Source: Larkinella sp. C7
Lineage (GTDB): Bacteria; Bacteroidota; Bacteroidia; Cytophagales; Spirosomataceae
NCBI RefSeq assembly: GCF_006149005.1
Contig: NZ_VBSL01000010.1
Span: forward strand, 83,042 to 147,041
DNA: 64,000 nt
Direction of reading: 5' to 3'
Of this stretch, positions 28,101 through 36,300 are shown one piece after another. The position numbers and the translations under genes are program-made. Position 1 is the first letter of the stretch, and every line of letters starts with the position of its first letter. The notes under the pieces are model-generated. The model searched no databases. It was not told the origin of the DNA and saw only the letters and a list, made by a program, of their open reading frames with translations.

Positions 28101-28175
28101 CAGGATTGGAAACTGCAGGCCCACCAGCAGGGCGAACCAGATCCACCGGCTGGCTTTTGTACCGTTTTTTTTCAT
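25131..28175 (-). CDS. SusC/RagA-family TonB-dependent transporter (locus 1)
   Basis: A 1014-residue outer-membrane protein from the ATG at 28175 (MKKNGTKASRW, then signal peptide). Next come a carboxypeptidase-like domain (PVSGKVTGANGEAIPGANVV, about residues 35-115), the TonB-box and plug region (VVVGYGTQRKSDVTGSLSSV; ALQGRAAGVQV; GNEPLYVIDGFPVY) and the 22-strand barrel ending YPGNKMILAGLNIGL. It lacks an STN domain, unlike the second SusC in the window, so control by a sigma/anti-sigma pair is not expected. Imports oligosaccharides with the SusD partner. Three spaced direct repeats 135-196 nt upstream are candidate regulator sites. Confidence 0.95.
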   Translation of the reverse strand: MKKNGTKASRWIWFALLVGLQFPILLMAQQTAPVSGKVTGANGEAIPGANVVVKGTTTGTSTNAQGTFSLNAPSNGTLVVSSLGFTSLEVNIGGRSQLTITLAEDQKALEEVVVVGYGTQRKSDVTGSLSSVTAKDIKSVPVTGVGQALQGRAAGVQVTQASNAPGGGVTIRIRGGNSINAGNEPLYVIDGFPVYNESGANLNPNDIESMEILKDASATAIYGSRGANGVVLITTKRGKSGQNRIEFETYYGIQQVRKKLPMLNATQYATLVNEANTNAGRAPVFTDAQIAGFGEGTNWQDEIFREAPIQNYQLTASGGSDKTRYAVSANYLNQQGVIINSEYDRASFRFNFDHKINDRFNIGTSLNVIRSRNNAVPTDADGGTSGTVVYSALNFSPTQPVRNPDGTLVVFNTPGRIQIGSPVAQALGTFNKTVGTRMIGSVFADYKIIPGLTFRTSFGADVNYSKRSLYLSRNTATGTQLSGQASIINTQSSTWLNENTLTYNKTFGSVHNLTFLAGYTMQGNRFESVEARSQGFANDILTYENLGSASTALVPASSASNWQLNSYIGRANYDYAGKYLMTATVRADGSSRFGASNKWAVFPSASVAWRLSEEDFLKGNNVINDLKLRVSYGLSGNQEITQYQSLATLGTQNANFNNTVVIGIGPSRVANPDLRWETTAQFDVGVDVGVLNNRITLTADYYNKKTTDLLLSVPLPYVSGYASALQNLGSIRNQGVELGINSTNLTGAFKWTTAFNIAANRNEVLNLGDQTEFASGDASGHLQLPNSGLVRVGEQIGLFYGYKTDGIFQTQAEVDGSAQKTAKPGDRRYVDQNGDGAINASDRVILGYAQPKLYGGLTNTFSYKGVELSIFMQGTYGNSIFNINRFEQESLTGVSNQSTETLNRWTPTNPSNTIPRANAVGNAYVLSSRQIEDGSYLRVKNINLSYTLPSSLVSKIKLYNVKVYVSAQNWITFTKYSGFDPEVNRFGQSTLSQGSDYGSYPGNKMILAGLNIGL

Positions 28176-28602
28176 AGGATTTAGAATTGTAAAATAGGTT
28201 GTACCCTCGACGCCCACATGCTAGTTGATCGGGTTGACAAAGCTGATTGGTTAAACATGAAGCAATATTAATTGTCAGGAGACTAAAAAATGTCGGAATA
28301 ATCTAAATCGAACGGTTTGTCCACCTCTTTGAACGGTTTTTGATCGGCCTGAACGATTTGTCCACCAATTTGACCACTAGACGTTATCAAGAAAAAGTTG
28401 GACGTAACTAAACTTGCACTTCCAAAACGTAGGAGCGATTCCTGTGAGAAAAAACAGACTTATTCTATCCATTGCTGAAGTCGGGTCCATCGTCGTACTC
28501 GTCTCCTTTCTCCTATATTTGCTTTCGATCCTGCTCTGACTTCGCGCTGACACCCCCGGTTTTGGGGTTGCCGGACAAGTCCGTACTTTTTAAGTGATAC
28601 CG
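28176..28602. other. Divergent regulatory region between susC and the alginate lyase gene
   Basis: A 427-nt gap between divergent genes. No gene is visible. Its main content is the set of direct repeats at 28310-28371. The part from 28430 to 28590 shows nothing I can name. Confidence 0.6.
28310..28371. promoter_or_regulatory. Triple direct repeat, candidate regulator binding array
   Basis: Units begin at 28310, 28331 and 28351, each starting GAACGRTTT. The first and third share GTCCACC after that. Spacing of 21 and 20 nt is two helical turns, as expected for tandem binding of AraC-type domains on one DNA face. The hybrid regulator at 33393-37544 is the obvious candidate protein; this is inference. 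Confidence 0.6.
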
Positions 28603-29775
28603 ATGCAAACACGGTTACTTCTCTTCCCGGTTTTGATCTGCCACTGGCTGGCGGGGGTGGTTTATGGGCAGTTGCCCAACCCACCGAAAACCGTTGTGTC
28701 CACGTTGAAGTCCGCCGTTCTGGCCGAAGCCCGCTGGGCCATGCAGCAGGAACCCGTCACTGTGACGGCGCAAACCTCACCCCGGAGCGCGGGCGGCAAA
28801 CATGATTTCTTTTCGGAAGGCGACTACTGGTGGCCCGACTCCGCCAATCCGCAGGGGCCCTATGTCCAGCGCGACGGCATGACCAACCCCGACAATTTTG
28901 TGGCCCACCGCCAGGCCATGATCCGCTTCAGCCGGGTGGTGGGGGCGCTGGCCTCTGCCTACGTCATCACCCGCGACGAAACCTACGTCCGGCAGGCTTT
29001 CCGGCACCTCAACGCCTGGTTTGTCGATCCGGCCACGCGCATGAACCCGTCGTTGCTCTACACGCAGGCCATCAAAGGCCGGGCGACGGGCCGGGGCATC
29101 GGCATCATCGACACCATTCACCTGATGGAAGTGGCGCAGGGATTGCGGGTGATGGAAACCGCCAAAAGCAGCGATAAACGATCTGTAGCGACTGTACGTC
29201 AATGGTTTGCCGATTATCTGACCTGGCTGACGACCCATCCGTACGGGAAAGACGAAATGAATGCGAAGAACAACCACGGCACCTGCTGGGTGATGCAGGT
29301 GGCGGCTTTTGCCAAACTCACGAACAACGATTCGCTGCTGGCGTTCTGCCGAAACCGCTACAAAACCGTGCTGCTCCCCGATCAAATGGCCGTCGATGGC
29401 AGCTTTCCGCTGGAACTTCGCCGGACCAAACCGTATGGGTATTCGTTGTTCAACCTCGATGCCATGACGACGATCTGTCAGATCTTATCCACCAAAACCG
29501 ACAACCTCTGGACGTACCAGACTGCCGACGGACGCGGTATTCGTAAAGGCATTTCGTATCTGGTTCCGTTTGTGCAGAATAAAGCGAGTTGGCCGCTCAA
29601 ACCCGATGTCATGTACTGGAACGAGTGGCCGGTGGCGCATCCGTTTCTGGTGTTTGGGGCCGTGGCTTTCGACCAACCGGCCTGGCTGGCAACCTGGCAA
29701 AAACTGGAACATCGTCCGCAGGTTGAGGAAGTGCTGCGGAACCTGCCCATTCGCAATCCTGTCATTTGGCTTTAA
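28603..29775 (+). CDS. Alginate lyase-family polysaccharide lyase
   Basis: A 390-residue secreted protein from the ATG at 28603, with signal peptide (LLLFPVLICHWLAGVVYG). It matches the alginate lyase family PF05426 (alpha/alpha-toroid; PL5-like): FFSEGDYWWPDSANPQGPYV near residue 70 and the catalytic N224-H225 pair within KNNHGTCW. In the characterised family Asn/His neutralise and abstract at C5 of a uronate, leaving an unsaturated sugar. The GH88 enzyme just downstream would remove that unsaturated uronate, so the two work in sequence. The real polymer could be alginate, glucuronan or another uronate glycan. The divergent susC suggests one locus. Confidence 0.88.
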   Translation: MQTRLLLFPVLICHWLAGVVYGQLPNPPKTVVSTLKSAVLAEARWAMQQEPVTVTAQTSPRSAGGKHDFFSEGDYWWPDSANPQGPYVQRDGMTNPDNFVAHRQAMIRFSRVVGALASAYVITRDETYVRQAFRHLNAWFVDPATRMNPSLLYTQAIKGRATGRGIGIIDTIHLMEVAQGLRVMETAKSSDKRSVATVRQWFADYLTWLTTHPYGKDEMNAKNNHGTCWVMQVAAFAKLTNNDSLLAFCRNRYKTVLLPDQMAVDGSFPLELRRTKPYGYSLFNLDAMTTICQILSTKTDNLWTYQTADGRGIRKGISYLVPFVQNKASWPLKPDVMYWNEWPVAHPFLVFGAVAFDQPAWLATWQKLEHRPQVEEVLRNLPIRNPVIWL

Positions 29776-29788
29776 TGTCCCCGTATCT

Positions 29789-30991
29789 ATGAAAAAAGTC
29801 CCCATCTCACTACTGGCGTTACTGGGTCTGCTGACCGGTTTCGTTCCCAACACCCTGATCAAATCCCTGTTCGACCAGGCAGAACAGCAAACCCGGCTGA
29901 TGCTGAGCGAAGTAGCCGCTGCCGATAAAAAAGCGGGCAACAACAAACCGCTTTTGGTCTCGCCCCGAACGTTAAATGACGCCGGTGCGTTGCAGCTTGT
30001 TCCCGCCCGCGACTGGACGAGCGGTTTTTTCCCCGGCGAACTGTGGTACCTCTACGAATTTACCGGTAAAAAAGAATGGGCCACCCAGGCCCGGTTCTAC
30101 ACGGCCAACCTGGAAGCCGAGAAGATGAATGCCGGCACGCACGACATGGGTTTCAAAATCTATTGCAGCTACGGCAACGGTTTTCGATTGACGCGCGATC
30201 CGGCATACCGCGAGGTCATTATTCAGGGAGCAAAATCGTTGAGCAAACGGTTTAAACCGACGGCCGGTATCATCCGGTCGTGGGATCACCACAAAGAGGT
30301 CTGGCAGTGTCCGGTGATCATCGACAACATGATGAATCTGGAATTGCTGTTTGCGGCCACCCGCCTGACGGGCGATTCGAGTTTCTACAAAATAGCGGTT
30401 ACGCACGCCAAAACGACGCTGAAAAACCATTACCGCCCCGATCACAGTTCCTTTCACGTGGTCGATTATGACACGCTGACCGGGAAAGTTTTGAAGAAAA
30501 ATACGCACCAGGGTTTCAACGACGCGTCGGCCTGGTCGCGGGGCCAAGCCTGGGGATTGTACGGCTATACGCTTTGTTACCGCGAAACCAAAGATCCGCA
30601 GTTTCTGAAACAGGCCGAAGCCATTGCCCGGTTTATGCTCGATCACCCCCGGATGCCCGCCGATCTGGTGCCATATTACGACTATGATGCGCCGGGCATT
30701 CCGAACGAGCTGCGCGATGTGTCGGCGGCAGCGGTGATGGCTTCGGCCTTGTACGAACTGAGTACCTACGGTTTAAGGAACGCACACTACCGCGCCAAAG
30801 CCGATCAGGTCATCACCAGTTTGTCAAAAAGTTATGCTTCGCCGGTTGGGAAAAACCACGGTTTTCTGCTCCTGCACAGCACGGGTGCGAAGACGTTCGA
30901 GCGGGATGTGCCGCTGGTTTATGCCGATTACTATTACCTGGAAGCGTTGCTACGGGCGAAGAAGCTGAACGAGAAAAAACCGCTGTTCTGA
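29789..30991 (+). CDS. GH88 unsaturated glucuronyl hydrolase
   Basis: A 400-residue protein from the ATG at 29789, which gives a short hydrophobic signal (ISLLALLGLLTGFVP); the frame is open further upstream but overlaps the preceding gene. GH88 features: the alpha/alpha-barrel blocks RDWTSGFFPGELWYLYE and HDMGFKIYCSYGNG with D119, and IIDNMMNLELLF with D179, matching the two catalytic aspartates of Bacillus unsaturated glucuronyl hydrolase. The NDASAWSRGQAWGLYGY block is also standard. It hydrates the enol ether of unsaturated uronates released by lyases. It starts 13 nt after the lyase gene: one operon. Confidence 0.93.
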   Translation: MKKVPISLLALLGLLTGFVPNTLIKSLFDQAEQQTRLMLSEVAAADKKAGNNKPLLVSPRTLNDAGALQLVPARDWTSGFFPGELWYLYEFTGKKEWATQARFYTANLEAEKMNAGTHDMGFKIYCSYGNGFRLTRDPAYREVIIQGAKSLSKRFKPTAGIIRSWDHHKEVWQCPVIIDNMMNLELLFAATRLTGDSSFYKIAVTHAKTTLKNHYRPDHSSFHVVDYDTLTGKVLKKNTHQGFNDASAWSRGQAWGLYGYTLCYRETKDPQFLKQAEAIARFMLDHPRMPADLVPYYDYDAPGIPNELRDVSAAAVMASALYELSTYGLRNAHYRAKADQVITSLSKSYASPVGKNHGFLLLHSTGAKTFERDVPLVYADYYYLEALLRAKKLNEKKPLF

Positions 30992-31010
30992 AACCGGAAC
31001 CGTCGTCTTT

Positions 31011-32438
31011 TCAGGACTTCTCCCATTCATCGGCGTTTTTAATACCCAGTTCCCTCGGATTGAAAACGGGATCTTTCCCCGCTTTTTTCTGAGCCTGGTA
31101 GTCTTTCAAGGCCAGCAACGCCGGTTTTCGCAGGAGAACGATGGCAATGACATTGAGCCAGGCCATGATGCCTACGCCGATGTCGCCCAGCGTCCAGGCC
31201 AGAGCCGCCGTTTTGACTGACCCGTAAAAGGTGGCACCCAGAATCAGAATGCGAAGTGCCAGCAACAGACTTTTGCTGTTCTTTTTCTGGTCCAGGTAGC
31301 TCAAATTCGTTTCTGCGATGTAGTAGTAGGCCATAATGGTGGTAAACGCGAAGAAAAACAACGATACCGCCACAAAACCACCCCCAAACGACGGGAAGTG
31401 GGTGTTGATGGCCATTTGGGTGTATTCACCCCCAATGGCCGCGCCGGGGATGTTTTCGACCAGAAACCCGCCTTTCGGATTCACAACATTGTATTGGCCC
31501 GTGAATAAAATCATGAAGGCGGTGGCGGTACAAACGAACAGCGTATCGACATACACCGAAAATGCCTGCACCAGTCCCTGTTTGGCGGGATGGCTGGTTT
31601 CGGCGGCTGCGGCTGCGTGCGGGGCCGTTCCCTGACCGGCTTCATTGGAATAGATGCCTCTTTTTACACCCCAGGCCACAGCCATGCCGAAAACGCCACT
31701 GTAGAGCGGTTCCAGATCAAACGCCGACCGAACGATAAGGCTCATCACCGAGGGGACTTCGGTAATGTTCATGACAATGATGATAACGGCCATCAGAATG
31801 TAGGCCCCGGCCATAAACGGAACGACAATTTCGGCCACTTTCCCAATGCGTTTTACGCCACCAAAGATGATCAGACTCAACAGGAGCGTTACAATGCCAC
31901 CGGTAACGGCCACCGGGATTTGAAACGCATTTTGGGCACTGATGGCAATGCTGTTGCTTTGAACGCCGGGCAAAAATAAGGCGGTACTGAGAACCGTTGC
32001 GATAGCAAACAGCGTTGCATACCATTGAATTCCCAATCCTTTTTCGATGTAATAGGCTGGTCCACCCCGGTATTGACCATCTTTCACCTGCTTGTAAATC
32101 TGACCCAGCGTAGCTTCGATAAAAGCCGATGCTGCCCCTAAAAACGCGATGGTCCACATCCAGAAGACCGCGCCCGGTCCGCCCATGGCGATGGCCGTGG
32201 CAACACCGGCAATATTTCCGGTTCCGACCCGTCCCGAAATGGCAATGGCAAAGGCCTGAAAGGAACTGACCCCTTTTGCTGATGATTTGCCACCAAACAG
32301 CAACTGAACCATGTCTTTGAGGTAGCGTACCTGTAAAAACCGGGTGATGATTGAAAAATATACACCAACGCCGAGGCACAGGATGATCAGCGCATTACTC
32401 CAGATAATGTCATTAATGGCATTGACAAGGTTTTCCAT
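31011..32438 (-). CDS. AGCS alanine/glycine:cation symporter
   Basis: A 475-residue inner-membrane protein with about eleven segments. Typical AGCS blocks are ISGRVGTGNIAGVATAIAMGGPGAVFWMW near residue 70 and GMAVAWGVKRGIYSNEAGQGTAPHAAA near residue 260, which hold substrate and cation in the family. It imports alanine, glycine or a related small amino acid with Na+ or H+. A soluble C-terminal tail of about 35 residues is polar. It is a single gene, convergent with the GH88 gene, and has no clear link to the sugar loci. Confidence 0.93.
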   Translation of the reverse strand: MENLVNAINDIIWSNALIILCLGVGVYFSIITRFLQVRYLKDMVQLLFGGKSSAKGVSSFQAFAIAISGRVGTGNIAGVATAIAMGGPGAVFWMWTIAFLGAASAFIEATLGQIYKQVKDGQYRGGPAYYIEKGLGIQWYATLFAIATVLSTALFLPGVQSNSIAISAQNAFQIPVAVTGGIVTLLLSLIIFGGVKRIGKVAEIVVPFMAGAYILMAVIIIVMNITEVPSVMSLIVRSAFDLEPLYSGVFGMAVAWGVKRGIYSNEAGQGTAPHAAAAAETSHPAKQGLVQAFSVYVDTLFVCTATAFMILFTGQYNVVNPKGGFLVENIPGAAIGGEYTQMAINTHFPSFGGGFVAVSLFFFAFTTIMAYYYIAETNLSYLDQKKNSKSLLLALRILILGATFYGSVKTAALAWTLGDIGVGIMAWLNVIAIVLLRKPALLALKDYQAQKKAGKDPVFNPRELGIKNADEWEKS

Positions 32439-32614
32439 GAAAGGTACGAGGTGGGTTGGAATAGGATGTTAGCTTGCAAAGAAAGGGGCATTCTTCCACA
32501 ATGCCTCAAAAAAGCTAAATTTTGCTCCGATTACAGGGAGTTTTGAAGAAATAACCAAACCCACTTATGATCTTTTATTTTAACCTTTTTTATTTATAAA
32601 ACCCGGTAAAGTAA

Positions 32615-33001
32615 TTAAGCATGGTGGAGAATAAACGCCGGGTCAATATCAAACTTCGTGTATAAACGCTTCGCAACATCCAGTGAAATCCGGCGTTTAC
32701 CTCGAATGATTTCTGACAAACGCGTTTCCGGTATTTCCAGCAAATGGGCCATATCCCGTTGTTTGAGTTTTTTTTCGTACATCTTGAACTCAATCATCTC
32801 AACCAACGATTGAGGCATTTTGATAGGCATCAGCGGAATACGATCTTCGTAGGCTTCCGCCATTTGGGATAACTGAGCCAATTGGTCAGCCTCTTCAGGC
32901 GTTAGACTGGCGAAGCCTTTACCGATCGTGGCTTTTTGCAAAAAAGTTTCGATATGGTTCATCAACTCCCTGTAATCCGTTTCGTTTTTGGGCGCGTTCA
33001 T
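32615..33001 (-). CDS. higA: HigA-like antitoxin with HTH domain
   Basis: A 128-residue protein. The C-terminal half is an XRE-type helix-turn-helix (KLKQRDMAHLLEIPETRLSEIIRGKRRISLDVAKRLYTKFDI, about residues 78-120, quoted as two joined motifs: recognition region PETRLSEIIRG). The N-terminal half is helical and acidic (SLTPEEADQLAQLSQMAEAYED), a likely toxin-binding part. It follows the toxin gene by 11 nt, the toxin-first order of HigBA systems. It should neutralise the toxin and repress the shared promoter. Confidence 0.88.
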   Translation of the reverse strand: MNAPKNETDYRELMNHIETFLQKATIGKGFASLTPEEADQLAQLSQMAEAYEDRIPLMPIKMPQSLVEMIEFKMYEKKLKQRDMAHLLEIPETRLSEIIRGKRRISLDVAKRLYTKFDIDPAFILHHA

Positions 33002-33012
33002 AGTGCTATCGT

Positions 33013-33306
33013 TCAGATCGTTGAACAGTCTATTCTGTCGTATTCAGTATGAGTGCCAACAAAGCGGATAAATACAGTCCGTTTGTCGAAAAAAATCATG
33101 GCAACAATACGATACCGGTTACCTCGAATATTAAATACATAGCGATCATTATCTACGTAATCCACTGAATTGAATGTTTGCTTCAGATCGGCCAGGCTAT
33201 TCCAATCGGAGGCTTTTACTACAGTGTACCACTCATTCAAAGCACCTATCGAATCGGCATGCCTCTGGCCAAACTCATTCAGAATTGTCTTACTAATAAT
33301 GACCAT
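33013..33306 (-). CDS. higB: HigB-like mRNA interferase toxin
   Basis: A 97-residue protein of the RelE/HigB fold, in the HigB_toxin family. Blocks VVKASDWNSLADLKQTFNS and VFNIRGNRYRIVAMIFF are characteristic, with basic residues in the RGNRYRI strand and the final FIRFVGTHTEYD segment that forms the ribosome-dependent cleavage site. It is expected to cut mRNA on translating ribosomes when the antitoxin is degraded. Inverted repeats TTGTAA/TTACAA in the 75 nt upstream are candidate autoregulation sites. Confidence 0.9.
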   Translation of the reverse strand: MVIISKTILNEFGQRHADSIGALNEWYTVVKASDWNSLADLKQTFNSVDYVDNDRYVFNIRGNRYRIVAMIFFDKRTVFIRFVGTHTEYDRIDCSTI

Positions 33307-33335
33307 TATGCCTCTAGACGGGTAACAGGAATCGG

Positions 33336-33380
33336 TTGTAAGAAATTACAAAATCAGCCATAAATTTACATAATTTGTAA
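33336..33380. promoter_or_regulatory. Candidate HigBA operators
   Basis: Two inverted repeats upstream of higB: TTGTAA-GAAA-TTACAA at 33336-33351, and TTACA-TAATT-TGTAA at 33366-33380. They share the TTGTAA half-site and are one to two helical turns apart, fitting binding of two antitoxin dimers. Confidence 0.6.
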
Positions 33381-33392
33381 GACACTATCAAC

Positions 33393-36300
33393 TTACACGA
33401 TCAATCTTGTGAATTCAGACGCCGACTCACCCACCTGATGGCTATACTCCGTCGGCGTGACACCAAACTGGGCGCGGAACGCCCGGCTGAAATACCGGGG
33501 GTCGCTGAAACCGACGGCAAAGGCGATTTCCGACACGCTGGCTTTCTTCTGTTTCAGCAGGTTCTCCGCTTTTTTCAGCCGCGTGGTTCGCAACAGGTCG
33601 ATCACCGACAAACCGGTCAGCATTTTCACTTTGCGGAACAAAACCGGGCGGCTCATGCCCATTTCGCCCACCAGACTGGTCACGTTGAAATCGGCATCGC
33701 TGAGGTGCGCGTCCAGAACCGTCATCAGTTGGTTGAGGAATTTATCGTCGGGGTGATCCAGTTGCTGCACTTGCGGTTGCAGCGTCACGATCCGGTGGTA
33801 TTTGGCCCGCAACTGCTCCCGCAGCAACAGCAGGTTGCGAACCCGGGCCTGGAGCAAAACCGGGTGAAAGGGCTTGGTCACGTAGTCGTCGGCACCGGTT
33901 TGCAGCCCCACCAACTGATCATCGGTCGTGCCTTTGGCCGTCAGCATAATGACCGGAATGTGGCTGGTGCGCGGATCGGATTTGATGCGGTGCGTCAGGG
34001 CAAAACCGTCCATCGCCGGCATGGCAACGTCGGTAATGATCAGATCGGGCAACACCTGCGATGCTTTTTCCCACGCCGTCAGCCCGTCAGCCGCTTCGAT
34101 CACCTGGGCAGTGTCGGCCAGCAAATCCCGGATGTAAGCCCGGATGTCGTCCTGATCTTCCACCACCAGAACAAGTTTTTTGCCGGAAAGCGATACTGCT
34201 TCCAAATCCATTGCACTTTCCTGGGCCACGATCAAAGCCGCTGGCCGAAGTACCTGAAAGTCCGGTTCTGGCGGCACGTCAGTTGGCACCGGTTCGAATT
34301 GGCCCGGCAGGCCGACGGGAAGGGTGATCGTAAAGCGCGTAAAACCAGCCGTTTGCCACACCTGCTCCCGGCTCTCGACCGCGATCTGGCCCTGGTGCTG
34401 ATCGACAATGCTTTTGCTGAGCGCCAACCCCAGCCCAAAACCGGAATCCCGCGTTTTGGAGCGGTTGACTTGGTAAAACGGGTTAAAAATAGGGTCCAGC
34501 TCTTCCGCCGGAATGCCGCTGCCCGTGTCTTCAACGGTAATAACCGCCCGATTGGCCGCGTCCGACGCGCCAAAATCCTGTTGCAACCGCACGGAAATGG
34601 TGCCGCCCGCCGGGGTAAATTTAAATGCATTCAGCAGCAGGTTGTAGATCACCTTCTCCATTTCCCCGGCGTCGATCCAAACCGGCAGGGCGGTCACTTC
34701 CGATTCATTGAGCAGGACAACCTGACGAGAGCGGGCGTGTTCCTGAAACGAGTCCGTGATTTTTTCCAGAAAAACCACCAGATCCGTCTGCCGTTTTTGC
34801 AACCGGACGTGCCCGGTTTCGTGCTTTCTGAAATCGAGAAGCTGGTTCAAAAGCCGCAGCAGCCGGTCGGTGCTGCCCCGCATGATGGCCAGTTGTTTTT
34901 GCAGAAAAGCATCGTCGGTCCGGTGGGTGGTCAGAACCTCCAGCGGTCCCATCACCAGCGTCAACGGCGTCCGGATTTCGTGGGCAATTTCCGTAAAGAA
35001 GTTCAGTTTGGTCTGGTGAAGCTCCTGCTGCCGGGCTTTTTCGATGTGCTCTACCTCCAGTTCGTGCGCCAGCCGAAGCCGGTTTCGGTTAAACCGCGAC
35101 CAGAGCCCCAGCAACCCCATAAAAATCAGCGCATAAAGGATATACGCCCAGACGGTTTTCCAGATCGGCGGCAAAACCGTAATGGTCAGTTCCAGCGGCC
35201 GGGGGTTCCAGATGCCGTCGTTGTTGGCCCCTTTTACCTGCAACACATACGCACCGGGAGCCAGATTCATGTACATCGCGCGGGGTTCGTTCACATAATT
35301 CCAGCCTTTATCGAAACCTTTCAACCGGTATGCATACCGGTTTTTGAAGGAATTGATGTAATTGAAAGCCGCAAAATCCAGCGAAAAAACATTCTGTTGA
35401 TGCGTAAACGTAAGCCCCTGTTCGTAGTCGATGCCAGCGGATGAAAGGCTCGTAACCGGCTCGTTGAACAGCCGCAACTGGGTGAACGCCAGCCGGGGCG
35501 GGGCGGTGTTCCGACGAATGCTGTCGGGGTGAAAATAGACAATGCCGTCGTATCCCCCAAAATAAAAATAACCGTTCGCGTCCAGATGCGTTGAATTGGA
35601 GGTAAACTCCTTGCACACCAGCCCGTCGTGTTTGTTGTAGGAAATGATTTTCGACCGGTCGGGATCAAGTTGGGCCAGGCCATTGTCGGTGCTGATCCAC
35701 AAACGCCCCTGTTGATCCTCACGAATCCCGAAAACGGTGTTGCTGGGTAATCCCTGCGCCATCGTGTAGTGCCGGAATGAGCGGTTGTCGGGAAGCATCC
35801 GGTTCAGACCGCCGTCGCGCGTGCCGATCCAGAGCCGGTGTTGCCGGTCTTCCAGAAAACAGGTAATGTGGCTGCTGCTGATCGAGGTCGAATCCGTGTC
35901 ACGATGCACATACTGAACAAAAGCATCCCGACCCGGCACCTTCCGGTTGAGGCCGTTGGTGGTGCCGACCCACACCTGTTGACGGCTATCGATGAGCAAA
36001 CTCATTGCGTTGTTGGAACTGAGCGAATGAGGCTGATCGGCCCGATGCCCCAACTGCACAAAAGATTGATTTTCAGGCTCAAACCGGCATAAACCGCCCA
36101 GGTTCGTCACAATCCAGAGCGTTCCTTCGGCATCCCGTTTCAGGTCGTAAATGCGATCGTTCGGTAACGAACGCGGGTTGTTGGGTTCGTGCAAATACCG
36201 GGTGATGGTTTGTCGGCGCAAATCCAGGTAATTCAACCCCTGCAACGTGCCGATCCACAAGCCGTTTGGTCCATCGGCCAGCAGGCATTTGACCTTGTCG

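Noticed and set aside
33438-35444. 668-codon open frame opposite the hybrid regulator
   Set aside because: It is the antisense of a gene with complete kinase, receiver and AraC motifs; the protein is rich in Gln, His, Arg and Phe with no domain pattern.
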